Notes under the pieces: generated by a model
What the model saw: the letters and a program-made list of their open reading frames with translations, nothing else
The model's database searches: none
What the model was told of the DNA's origin: nothing
DNA from: Hyphomicrobiales bacterium
GTDB lineage: Bacteria; Pseudomonadota; Alphaproteobacteria; Rhizobiales; Xanthobacteraceae
NCBI GenBank assembly: GCA_017305555.1
Contig: JAFKKM010000025.1
Span: 44,134-108,133 of the forward strand
DNA length: 64,000 bases
Direction of reading: 5' to 3'
In this document: piece by piece, positions 43,295-53,792 of the stretch
Layout: each line of letters opens with the position of its first letter
How positions within the stretch are numbered: position 1 is the first letter of the stretch
Program-made: the position numbers and the translations under genes

Positions 43295-45100
43295 ATGAGC
43301 GATCTCCCTGTCGAAACCAAAGCCGCCAAGACCTTCGACCCCGAGGCCTTCTCTCTCAATCTGGCGCGCGCCATGGAAAGCGGCGGCCGTGCGCTCGCCG
43401 CTTATCTGAAGCCGCGGCAGGCGCTCGATCCGAACGACCGGCCACCGAGCGAAGTCGCGGAAGTCATCAAGACCTTCGGCGTGGTGGCACAATACTGGAT
43501 GTCGGATCAGACCCGCGCCACCGACGTCCAGATGAAGCTCGGTAAGGCTTATCTCGAGTTGTGGGGCTCGGCGATGCGCCGCATGGCCGGCGAGGATGCG
43601 CCGCGCACCATCGAACCGGCGCCGCGCGACAAGCGCTTCGCCGATCCGGAATGGAAGAGCAATCAGTTCTTCGAATTCGTCATGCAGGCCTATCTGTTGA
43701 CGACGAAGTGGGCGTTCGATCTGGTGCGTGAGGCCGAGAACCTCGATCCGCACACGCGCAAGAAGGCAGAGTTCTACGTCCAGCAGATCACCAACGCATT
43801 CGCGCCATCGAATTTCGTGCTGACCAATCCCGAGGTGCTGCGCCAGACGCTGACCACCAACGCCGACAATCTCGTGCGCGGCATGGCAATGCTCGCCGAG
43901 GATATCGAAGCCGGTCACGGACAACTGCGCATCCGTCAATCCGATTCCGCCAACCTCGAAGTCGGCGTCAACATGGCGGTGACGCCCGGCAAGGTGATCT
44001 ACCAGAACGACGTGATGCAACTGATCCAGTATCAGCCGACGACCGAAAACGTGCTGCGCACACCGCTGCTGATCGTGCCGCCATGGATCAACAAGTTCTA
44101 CATTCTCGATTTGCGACCGGAAAAATCCTTCATCAAGTGGTGCGTCGATCAGGGCGTCACCGTGTTCGTGATCTCGTGGGTCAACCCCGACAAGAAGCTC
44201 GGCCAAAAGAGCTTCGAGGACTACATGAAGGAAGGCCCGCTGACGGCGATGGACGTCATCGAGCAAGTGACGGGCGAAATGAAGGTCCACACCATGGGCT
44301 ATTGCGTCGGCGGCACCCTGCTCGCCACCACGCTGGCCTGGCTCGCCGAGAAGCGCCGCGTGCGCGTGGCGTCCGCCACCTTCCTCGCCGCGCAAGTGGA
44401 CTTTACCCACGCCGGCGACCTGATGGTGTTCGTCGACGAGGAGCAGATTTCCGCGCTCGAACGTCAGATGCAGACGGACGGCGTGCTCGAAGGCAGCCGG
44501 ATGGCGATGGCCTTCAACATGCTCCGCTCGAACGACCTGATCTGGTCCTATGTCGTCAACAACTACCTGAAAGGCCAGACGCCATCGGCGTTCGACCTCT
44601 TGCACTGGAATTCGGACGCCACGCGGATGCCGGCGGCCAATCATTCCTATTACCTGCGCAACTGTTATCTCGAGAACAAGCTCTCGACCGGCACCATGGT
44701 GATCGACAACACGCTGCTCGATCTGTCGAAGGTCAAGGCGCCGATCTACAACCTCGCCACCCGCGAGGATCACATCGCGCCAGCGGAGTCGGTGCTGTTC
44801 GGATCGCAGTTCTTCGGCGGCCCGGTGAAGTATGTGCTGTCGGGTTCGGGCCACATCGCGGGCGTGGTCAATCCGCCGGCCGGCGGCAAATACCAATACT
44901 GGACCAACGACAACATCAAGGCCGGCTCGGTCGCCGACTGGATGAAAGGTGCGGTCGAACACAAGGGCTCATGGTGGCCGGACTGGCGGCAGTGGCTCGC
45001 CGGTCACGATCCCGAGGAAGTGGCGGCACGACCGGTTGGCAACGACGCCCGCCCGCCGATCGAGGATGCCCCCGGCAGCTACGTGCGGGTGCGCGCCTGA
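43295..45100 (+). CDS. phaC: Class I poly(3-hydroxyalkanoate) synthase PhaC
   Basis: A 601-residue polymerase forming polyhydroxybutyrate granules from (R)-3-hydroxyacyl-CoA. The lipase-like box GYCVGG holds the nucleophile Cys337. The N-terminal PhaC_N domain includes PPWINKFYILDLRPEKSFI and the C-terminus GSGHIAGVVNPP carries the catalytic His. ATG 43295 is preferred over the in-frame codon three residues earlier. phaA, phaB and phaP are not in the window. Confidence 0.96.
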   Translation: MSDLPVETKAAKTFDPEAFSLNLARAMESGGRALAAYLKPRQALDPNDRPPSEVAEVIKTFGVVAQYWMSDQTRATDVQMKLGKAYLELWGSAMRRMAGEDAPRTIEPAPRDKRFADPEWKSNQFFEFVMQAYLLTTKWAFDLVREAENLDPHTRKKAEFYVQQITNAFAPSNFVLTNPEVLRQTLTTNADNLVRGMAMLAEDIEAGHGQLRIRQSDSANLEVGVNMAVTPGKVIYQNDVMQLIQYQPTTENVLRTPLLIVPPWINKFYILDLRPEKSFIKWCVDQGVTVFVISWVNPDKKLGQKSFEDYMKEGPLTAMDVIEQVTGEMKVHTMGYCVGGTLLATTLAWLAEKRRVRVASATFLAAQVDFTHAGDLMVFVDEEQISALERQMQTDGVLEGSRMAMAFNMLRSNDLIWSYVVNNYLKGQTPSAFDLLHWNSDATRMPAANHSYYLRNCYLENKLSTGTMVIDNTLLDLSKVKAPIYNLATREDHIAPAESVLFGSQFFGGPVKYVLSGSGHIAGVVNPPAGGKYQYWTNDNIKAGSVADWMKGAVEHKGSWWPDWRQWLAGHDPEEVAARPVGNDARPPIEDAPGSYVRVRA

Positions 45101-45310
45101 GCATCTGCCGATAACCTTGGTGACGCGGATTGGCGGAGCGGTACGACGTTAGTGGGTTGGGACAATCCCCACCCTTGCGTCGTGCCGCGCGCCGCTGCGC
45201 ATTGGCGGCATCACAACAACCGTCTATGAATGTAATGCTGGAGACTCGGCAACGGAGGCCGGCGTCATACGGCAGTCACTTGGCAGTCACTTGGCAAAAG
45301 GAACCCTTCG

Positions 45311-45709
45311 ATGACGCGGGAATTGTTCTGGCTGACGCTCACGGTCATTCTCACCGGCCTGATGTGGGTGCCTTACATCCTCAATCGCTGTCAGGTCCGC
45401 GGGCTCGGCGGCGCGATGGCCAATCCGTCCCGCAACGATAAGCCGCAAGCCGAGTGGGCTAACCGGCTGATGTTCGCGCACGACAACGCTGTCGAGAACC
45501 TCATCATCTTCGCGCCGCTGGTCTTGATCCTCAACGACGTCGACTATTCGACGAAAGGGACCGTACTGGCCTGCGCCGTCTACTTCTGGGCCCGCGTCGC
45601 GCACCTGATCGTCTATACCCTCGGCATTCCGGTCTTCCGCACCCTCGCCTTCACGGTCGGATTCCTGGCTCAGGCCTATCTGGCGTGGGCGATTTTTCAG
45701 GCGGTGTGA
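45311..45709 (+). CDS. MAPEG family membrane protein
   Basis: A 132-residue four-helix membrane protein. MAPEG features: RCQVRGLGGAMANPSRND with WANRLMFAHDNAVENLIIFA, the latter resembling the glutathione-binding ERVxxAHxNxxEN loop. Eukaryotic relatives are glutathione transferases and eicosanoid enzymes; bacterial substrate is unknown. Stand-alone gene after phaC. Confidence 0.88.
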   Translation: MTRELFWLTLTVILTGLMWVPYILNRCQVRGLGGAMANPSRNDKPQAEWANRLMFAHDNAVENLIIFAPLVLILNDVDYSTKGTVLACAVYFWARVAHLIVYTLGIPVFRTLAFTVGFLAQAYLAWAIFQAV

Positions 45710-45755
45710 GAGACGAACTCAAATGCTCGTAAGCTACACGCTTGTCGCTGTAGCT

Positions 45756-45847
45756 CGTCATGGCCGGGCTCGTCCCGGCCATCCACGTCTTTTTTCTTGC
45801 AGCGCGTCCGAAAGACGTGGATGGCCGGAATAAATCCGGCCATGACG
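45756..45847. repeat. CGTCATGGCCGGG palindromic repeat
   Basis: A 92-bp element beginning CGTCATGGCCGGGCTCGTCC and ending AATAAATCCGGCCATGACG. Inner arms ATCCACGTCTT and AAAGACGTGGAT pair as well. Common intergenic element in this family by memory. It lies between convergent MAPEG and argC genes. Confidence 0.8.
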
Positions 45848-45887
45848 GAAAACTAACGGACGCGATGCATCCGCCACATCTCTCCCA

Positions 45888-46898
45888 CTAACGCAGCCCC
45901 GTGCTATCCGCGAAGCCCAGCATCAGCCGCATGTTCTGCACGGCGGCGCCAGATGCGCCTTTGCCGAGGTTGTCGAGCCGCGCCACCAGCACCGCTTGCC
46001 GCAGCACCTCGTTGGCGAACACGTAGAGTTCGAGCTTGTTGCTCTCGTTCAGCGCTTCCGGCTCGATGCGCCCGCCCTTCGCAGCGGAATTGTCGAGCGG
46101 CATCACCTTGACGTAATCGCTGCCGGCATAGCGTTTCGCCAGCACAGCGTGCAGATCGGCGCCGCTCGGCTTGCCCGGCAGCGTGTCGAGATGCAGCGGC
46201 ACCGACACCAACATGCCCTGCCGGAAGTTGCCGACCGACGGCACGAAGATCGGTCGCCGCGTCAGGTTCGCATAAAGCTGCGTCTCCGGCAGATGCTTGT
46301 GCTGCAAGCCGAGACCATAAAGTTCGAACGCCGGCGCGCTGCCGTTCTCGAAACTCTCGATCATCGACTTGCCGCCGCCGGAATAGCCGCTCACCGCATT
46401 GATGGTGACGGGATAGTCGGTGGGCAACAACCCGGCATCGACCAGCGGCCGCAGCAACGCGATGCCGCCGGTCGGGTAGCAGCCCGGATTGGCGACCTTG
46501 CGCGCATGACGAATTTTGTCGGCCTGGTCCGGCGCGAGTTCGGGAAAGCCATAGGTCCAGTCCGGCGCGACGCGGAACGCGGTCGAGGCGTCGAGCACTT
46601 TCGGCGCATCGCTGCCCATGGTGTCGATCAGCGCGACGGTTTCCTTCGCCGCATCGTCCGGCAGGCACAGGATCACCAAATCGACCTCGGCCATCAGCGC
46701 CTGCTTGGCGGCGGGGTCCTTGCGCTTGTCGGGATCGATGCTGCGCACCGCGATGTCGCCGAGTTGATCGAGCCGCTCGCGAATGCCGAGCCCGGTAGTC
46801 CCCGACGCACCGTCGACAAAGACGGACGGCTTCACGGCGGCCTGCGGAGCCTTCCCCTGAATCTTGCCCTGCATCTGACTGGTTTCGGACATGGTCAT
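45888..46898 (-). CDS. argC: N-acetyl-gamma-glutamyl-phosphate reductase ArgC (type 2)
   Basis: A 336-residue NADPH-dependent reductase of arginine synthesis. The short type-2 form is seen from its length and DGASGTTGLGIRERL start. The catalytic Cys is in ANPGCYPTGGIALL, and VSGYSGGGKSMIE follows. ATG 46898 is chosen because AAGGAGCG is well placed. The upstream paiB-like stop codon (ending 46910) is 11 nt before this start. No other arg genes adjoin. Confidence 0.93.
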   Translation of the reverse strand: MTMSETSQMQGKIQGKAPQAAVKPSVFVDGASGTTGLGIRERLDQLGDIAVRSIDPDKRKDPAAKQALMAEVDLVILCLPDDAAKETVALIDTMGSDAPKVLDASTAFRVAPDWTYGFPELAPDQADKIRHARKVANPGCYPTGGIALLRPLVDAGLLPTDYPVTINAVSGYSGGGKSMIESFENGSAPAFELYGLGLQHKHLPETQLYANLTRRPIFVPSVGNFRQGMLVSVPLHLDTLPGKPSGADLHAVLAKRYAGSDYVKVMPLDNSAAKGGRIEPEALNESNKLELYVFANEVLRQAVLVARLDNLGKGASGAAVQNMRLMLGFADSTGLR

Positions 46899-46909
46899 CG
46901 TTCGCTCCT

Positions 46910-47578
46910 TCAATCCGCGGCGCCGCTGACAACGGCGTCGGTGTTGTAGTCCAGTTGCGGCCGCAGCGCGACCATCCGTTCGGCAAGCGTTTGCGCGCTC
47001 GTATCGGGCCGCTCCGCGAGCGCGTTGGCGACGGCAACGTGATCCGCATCGGACTTATGCTGGTTCAGTTTGAAGCTGCCGTGAATGTCTTCCACCGTCA
47101 TCACCAGTCCGACGATGCCGTTCTGCATCGCCTTCAAACGTCCCGCCGTCATCTTGGCGGTGGTCCATGGCCGCTTCGGCGCCAGTCGCGTCTCGAACTT
47201 CTCGCTCAGCCGATCGAGATGCCCCGGCAAGTCCTGCGCCGGCATCACCGCCACTGGACCCGACAAATGCACCGCCTGATAGAGCCACGTCGGCACCTGA
47301 TCCGGCGAGACGTACCAATCCGCCGAGACATAGGCATCCGCCCCGGTCACCGCCATCAGCCAATGGGCTTTGCCGTCGGCAAGGCCGATCAGCGGATTGT
47401 TCCGCGCAAGATGGAACGCGAGGTGCGGCGTACCGTCGCCGGCATAGTCGATGCAGAACGGCACCGGCGACGCCACCGGGACGTGGCCATCATGCGCGCA
47501 GACCAGCCCGAAGCCGCGCGTTTCTGCAAACGCGAAACTCGCGGCACGATCGGTCTTGAACAGAGGCGGCGTATGCAT
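46910..47578 (-). CDS. FMN-binding PaiB-like protein
   Basis: A 222-residue member of the PaiB/FMN_bind_2 family (split-barrel flavin-binding fold): MHTPPLFKTDRAASFAFAET at the start, HLAFHLARNNPL, AYVSADWYVSPDQVPTWLYQ and HLDRLSEKFE. In Bacillus, PaiB is a negative regulator of sporulation genes; here a regulatory or flavin-reductase-like role is not shown. It is the first gene of a unit with argC. Confidence 0.88.
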   Translation of the reverse strand: MHTPPLFKTDRAASFAFAETRGFGLVCAHDGHVPVASPVPFCIDYAGDGTPHLAFHLARNNPLIGLADGKAHWLMAVTGADAYVSADWYVSPDQVPTWLYQAVHLSGPVAVMPAQDLPGHLDRLSEKFETRLAPKRPWTTAKMTAGRLKAMQNGIVGLVMTVEDIHGSFKLNQHKSDADHVAVANALAERPDTSAQTLAERMVALRPQLDYNTDAVVSGAAD

Positions 47579-47812
47579 CGGGTGTCTCCTTCGGCTTCGA
47601 TAAAAGCCGCCGGGACCAGATCACGCGATGTCAAAGGAAACTGCCGCGGATCGGGTCCGGCGGCAGGGGCGACGACTTAAACGCAGACGTCCGCCCATAC
47701 CGCGACGATGCGGCGGCGGGCTCGGGCGTTGGCGCTGGTGATAACGTCGATCATGGCGTCGTCGTATGTCCGGTTCGGCGATCCGTCAAGAGCGGCCTTG
47801 TCAGATCTGATA

Positions 47813-48343
47813 TCAGAAAAGGCTCCAGACCCATTCAATCAGGCGCGACGCCACGTCGCCGAACACCAGCAGCACCGCCGACCAGATGAACGCCGACACG
47901 AAATTGGCGATCTGAAACCGCCAGTAAGGCATCTCGAAAATCCCGGCGGCCAGCGGGACCGAGGCGCGCAGCGGGCCGAAGAAACGGCCGATGAAGATGC
48001 CCGGCACGCCCCATTTCTTCACAAAGGCCGCGCCCTGCGGCAGCAGGTCTGGATAGCGCGACAGCGGCCAGATCGTTGCGACCCGATCCTTGAAGGTGAA
48101 GCCGATCCAGTAGGACAGCCAATCGCCCAGCGCCGCGCCGAGGCCCCCCGCGAGCCAGATCGGCCAGAAATTGATGCCGCCCGGCCCGAGCATCGCGCCG
48201 ATCGCCACCAGCACGCCCCACGCCGGCACCAGCAGCGAAATGAACGCCAGCGATTCACCGAACGCCAGTACCAGCACCAGCGGCGCGGCCCAGGCCTGAT
48301 GGAGACGCACGAAGGCGATCAGATCGTGCGCGTAGCCTTCCAT
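47813..48343 (-). CDS. DedA family membrane protein
   Basis: A 176-residue SNARE-associated/DedA protein, an undecaprenyl- or phospholipid-linked flippase family. It has FGESLAFISLLVPAWGVLVA, GAALGDWLSYWIGFTFKDR and the family motif FIGRFFGPLRASVPLAAG (the conserved R-G-P/F-x-R region). About 4-5 membrane spans. Substrate is inferred from family. Divergent from the HxH membrane protein gene at 48507. Confidence 0.9.
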   Translation of the reverse strand: MEGYAHDLIAFVRLHQAWAAPLVLVLAFGESLAFISLLVPAWGVLVAIGAMLGPGGINFWPIWLAGGLGAALGDWLSYWIGFTFKDRVATIWPLSRYPDLLPQGAAFVKKWGVPGIFIGRFFGPLRASVPLAAGIFEMPYWRFQIANFVSAFIWSAVLLVFGDVASRLIEWVWSLF

Positions 48344-48506
48344 CTCACCGCCTTTCGTGGGTCGCGTGCAAAAAGCCCATCGTCCGATTGAACCTTTTTA
48401 CAATTGCGCACGTCGAAGGCTGGGTATGTCTGTACCTGCCCCGAATTGCCGGTCTCATCCGACTCCGACGTTCCAAACCTATATCTGAAATCGAAGGATG
48501 AATTGA

Positions 48507-48875
48507 ATGATTGCGTCAGTGATGATGTGCGCGAGTGTCGTGCTGTTATTGATTGGTATGTTGGCCGGCGTCGTCATGGGTATGCACCAGGATTTTACCC
48601 TGGCGCCGGCCCACGCCCACCTTAACCTGGTCGGCGGCGTGCTGCTGTTCCTGTTCGGCCTGTACTACCGGGTGGTGCCCGCCGCCGGTCGTCTCGCCAT
48701 GGCCAAGGTGCAAGGCTCGTTGCATATCGCCGGCGCAATCGTGTTTCCGACCGGCATCGCGTTGGTCACGCTGAAGGGCCATAGCTACGTCGCAGCGCCA
48801 ATCGTCGGCTCGCTGATCGTCGTCATTGCCACGGCGCTGTTCGTCACCATTGTATTTCGGACATCGCGAAGCTGA
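48507..48875 (+). CDS. Small four-helix membrane protein with AHAHLN motif
   Basis: A 122-residue integral membrane protein with four hydrophobic helices. The second contains APAHAHLNLVGGVLLFLFGL, with a HxH pair and Asn, then YYRVVPAAGRLAMAKVQ. This resembles a helix pair of heme-copper oxidase subunit I and NnrS-type haem proteins. At 122 residues it is far too short to be an oxidase, so it is possibly a haem- or Cu-binding accessory protein (inference). ATG 48507 follows AAGGATG. Confidence 0.7.
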   Translation: MIASVMMCASVVLLLIGMLAGVVMGMHQDFTLAPAHAHLNLVGGVLLFLFGLYYRVVPAAGRLAMAKVQGSLHIAGAIVFPTGIALVTLKGHSYVAAPIVGSLIVVIATALFVTIVFRTSRS

Positions 48876-49024
48876 CGGCCTGACGCGGGGCCGGTGCATC
48901 CGGTTCCCGCGCCGTCGCAATCTTCCGGAGCGGCCACAATTGCGACCCCAACCGTGGCATAGTCAGGGCCAATGATTCGCGGCTTTCGTGCGAATATTTT
49001 ACTTCAATAACGACGAATAAGACA

Positions 49025-51058
<2,034 letters not shown>

Positions 51059-51114
51059 TGAAACGATCGGCCGGCGCGGACCGCCGGCCCGACACCAGAA
51101 ACGGAGCACCGCCG

Positions 51115-51885
51115 ATGACCCCTCGCCTGTTCGATCTCTCCGGCAAGGTGGCGGTGGTCACCGGCGGCAATGGCGGCATCGGCCTCGGCATGGCGCGCGG
51201 CTTTGCCGCGTGCGGCGCGACCGTGGTGATCGTCGGCCGCAACGCGGACAAATCCGCCACAGCAGTCAAGACAATCGAGAAGGATGGCGGCAAAGCCCTG
51301 GCGCTTGAGGCGGATGTCACCGACACCGCGGCAATCGTGGCGCTGGCGGAACGCGTCCGACGCGAATGCGGCGGCGCCGACATTCTGGTCAACAATGCCG
51401 GCATCAACATCCGCAAGCCACCCGATGCGCTTTCGCTCGACGAATGGAGGCAGGTGATCGACACCAACCTGACCAGCGCGTTCGTCTGCTCGCAGGCGTT
51501 CCATCCGACGATGAAGGCCAAGGGCGGCGGCAAGATCATCAATATAGGTTCGATGCTGTCGATCTTTGGCACCAGCTTCGCGCCGGCCTACGCCGCAAGC
51601 AAAGGCGGCATCGTGCAGTTCACCCGCTCCTGCGCGGTCGCGTGGGCGCCCGACAACATTCAGGTCAACGCCATCCTGCCCGGCTGGATCGACACCGAAC
51701 TGACGCAGCGCGCACGGATCGACGTCGCAGGCTTGCACGACAGAGTGCTGGTGCGGACGCCTGCCGCACGCTGGGGCGTGCCCGACGACTTCGCCGGCAT
51801 CGCCGCCTTCCTCGGCTCCAGCGCATCCGACTTCGTCACCGGCACGGCGATCCCGGTCGACGGCGGCTACTCGATCGCGGGGTAG
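51115..51885 (+). CDS. SDR family oxidoreductase
   Basis: A 256-residue classical SDR: VVTGGNGGIGLGMARGFA cofactor motif, ILVNNAGINIRKPPD, and the catalytic PAYAASKGG block. The C-terminal PVDGGYSIAG is the gluconate 5-dehydrogenase/2-deoxy-D-gluconate dehydrogenase type. ATG 51115 follows GGAG at 51103; an in-frame ATG overlapping the parE stop at 51058 would add 19 non-family residues. Substrate probably a sugar acid or alcohol, unproven. Confidence 0.88.
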   Translation: MTPRLFDLSGKVAVVTGGNGGIGLGMARGFAACGATVVIVGRNADKSATAVKTIEKDGGKALALEADVTDTAAIVALAERVRRECGGADILVNNAGINIRKPPDALSLDEWRQVIDTNLTSAFVCSQAFHPTMKAKGGGKIINIGSMLSIFGTSFAPAYAASKGGIVQFTRSCAVAWAPDNIQVNAILPGWIDTELTQRARIDVAGLHDRVLVRTPAARWGVPDDFAGIAAFLGSSASDFVTGTAIPVDGGYSIAG

Positions 51886-51918
51886 TCAGCCTCATTCAGA
51901 GTAGGCACCACGAAAATC

Positions 51919-52049
51919 GTCGTCCCCGCGCAGGCGGGGACCCATACGCCGTGTCGCTTATGATGCGCACTGCGATAATGACCTTTAACAAATGATCACA
52001 TCGACTACGAACGCCAGGGGTTATGGGTCCCCGCCTGCGCGGGGACGAC
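51919..52049. repeat. Two-armed palindromic repeat, copy E
   Basis: Left arm GTCGTCCCCGCGCAGGCGGG from 51919, then CCATACGCCG; interior about 75 bp; right part GCCAGGGGTTATGGGTCCCC ends at 52049. Same orientation as copies C, F and G. Between the SDR gene and the convergent FAD oxygenase gene. Confidence 0.87.
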
Positions 52050-52121
52050 GACGTAGAGTTTGTTGATCCGGCACACCGCATCTCGCAGGCGGATTCCCGG
52101 ACGCCATCTACTCAACCAAAG

Positions 52122-53378
52122 TCAGTTGCTCTCGCCCGACACCTCCCGCGAATGCACATGCTCCGGCCGCACGCCGATGGCGAGGAAGCGCGCGGTCCAG
52201 CCTTGCAGCCACGGCACGGCGTTGATGATGCGCGCGAACAACGGCGGTTTGATCGGCGCGTCGCCGGACCTGAGCGCCATCGTCACGACGTTGTTCTGAA
52301 CCGCGACCTGCATTGCCTGCGTCACCCGCATCGGAAATTCGCGGCGCTTGCGCACCGCGCCGAGTTCGGCCTCGCTCGGCGTTCCGCTGCGCAATTTCTC
52401 CGCCAAAAGATTAGCGGTGGCGACGGCGTCCTGTACCGCGAGATTGACGCCGACGCCGCCGACCGGCGACATCGCGTGCGCGGCGTCGCCGATGCATAAC
52501 AGGCCCGGCCGCGTCCATCGCTTCAGGCGGTTGATCGCGACCGTGAGCAGCTTCACGTCGTCCCAGCTTTTGATATCCGCGATGGTAGACGTCAGGATCG
52601 GCGCGAGATGGCAGATGTTGGCGCGGAACGCATCGAGCCCGCGCGCCTTCACCGCGTCGTACTGCCCCTTGGCGATGACATAGGCGCATTGCCAGTAATC
52701 GCCGCGATCGAGCGTGATCATCATCTGGCCGGTTTCGATCCGCGCCAACACGCTTTCCGTCTCGCTCCCTTTGCCGACGCGGAACCAGAGCACGTCCATC
52801 GGCGCACCGATCTCCTCGACATTCAATCCGGCGCAGACGCGCACCGTCGAGTGGCGGCCGTCGCACGCCACCACGAGGTTGGCGTTGATCGCAAGCAGCC
52901 CCTCGGCATCGCGCGCCTCGACACCGCACACGGCACGGTTCGCCCAGATCAGATCCGTCGCCTCGGTGCTCATCAGCACCTTGAATTTCGGATAGCGCTG
53001 CCCCTTGTCGCGCAGGAAATTCAGAAAATCCCACTGCGGCATGAAAGCGATGAACGGATGCTTCGCGCCGGTGCGGCTGATATCGGCAAGCCTGAGTTTG
53101 GTTTGCCCGAAATAGCCTTCGAGCTTTTGCAGCTTGTCGTGCCGCAGTTTGAGAAAATCGTCGATCAGGCCGAGTTCGTCCATCACCTCCAAGGTCGAGG
53201 GATGCACAGTATCGCCACGAAAGTCGCGGAAGAAGTCGGCGTGCTTCTCCAGCACGACGGTTTCGATGCCCGCCCGCCCCAGCAAATAGCCCAGCATCAT
53301 GCCCGCGGGGCCGCCGCCGACGACGCAACATTGGACATCGAGGGTGCGCGACGCACCGTGCTGTTCGGAATCCGTCAT
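52122..53378 (-). CDS. FAD-dependent aromatic-type monooxygenase
   Basis: A 418-residue flavoprotein of the p-hydroxybenzoate hydroxylase-like FAD_binding_3 family. N-terminal dinucleotide fold CCVVGGGPAGMMLGYLLGRA and a late GD motif CIGDAAHAMSPVGGVGVNLA. It needs NAD(P)H and O2 and hydroxylates or epoxidises an unknown substrate. ATG 53378 follows GGAGCG. It stands alone, with no ring-cleavage genes adjoining. Confidence 0.9.
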   Translation of the reverse strand: MTDSEQHGASRTLDVQCCVVGGGPAGMMLGYLLGRAGIETVVLEKHADFFRDFRGDTVHPSTLEVMDELGLIDDFLKLRHDKLQKLEGYFGQTKLRLADISRTGAKHPFIAFMPQWDFLNFLRDKGQRYPKFKVLMSTEATDLIWANRAVCGVEARDAEGLLAINANLVVACDGRHSTVRVCAGLNVEEIGAPMDVLWFRVGKGSETESVLARIETGQMMITLDRGDYWQCAYVIAKGQYDAVKARGLDAFRANICHLAPILTSTIADIKSWDDVKLLTVAINRLKRWTRPGLLCIGDAAHAMSPVGGVGVNLAVQDAVATANLLAEKLRSGTPSEAELGAVRKRREFPMRVTQAMQVAVQNNVVTMALRSGDAPIKPPLFARIINAVPWLQGWTARFLAIGVRPEHVHSREVSGESN

Positions 53379-53792
53379 GGCATAGCGCTCCAGCACAATT
53401 TTTCGGACGTTGATCGCTCGATGATCGCCGCTGTCCACGATAACGCAGTTTCCCCGGCCTCGATCGATGCATTCGGGCGACATCGCGACAAATCATCGCG
53501 AGACGACATCCTTCGCGCTATCGCGTGTGCAACGCAATACAGCATCTTGTGCATCATTACGCCAACGCCTTCGCTTGTTGATGCCATGCCGCGTTTCGCA
53601 GCGCCGAAATTTGTCCGCTGCGATAAAAACTTCGCCGACGTCAAAGCTGCTTTCTCGACAGCGGCCCGCATTTCTGCTCAGATTGTGAAATTGACACCTC
53701 CGCGATGCCCGCCGGCCAGCTTGACGCGGGAAGAAAGACGGAGTGACGGAGAAAACGCATAGACGTCATTTAGCTCACAGGGAGAGAACGCG
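53379..53792. other. Intergenic region, 414 bp, no gene seen
   Basis: Between the divergent FAD oxygenase and ABC importer genes. Reading frames here have no family character or good ribosome sites. It should hold both promoters. No repeat or known RNA was recognised. Confidence 0.5.

Noticed and set aside
43187..44962. 591-codon frame antisense to phaC
   Set aside because: Shadow of phaC; composition is typical of a GC-rich antisense frame and there is no domain.
45130..45441. 103-codon frame between phaC and MAPEG
   Set aside because: It runs into the MAPEG gene in another frame and has no RBS or motif.
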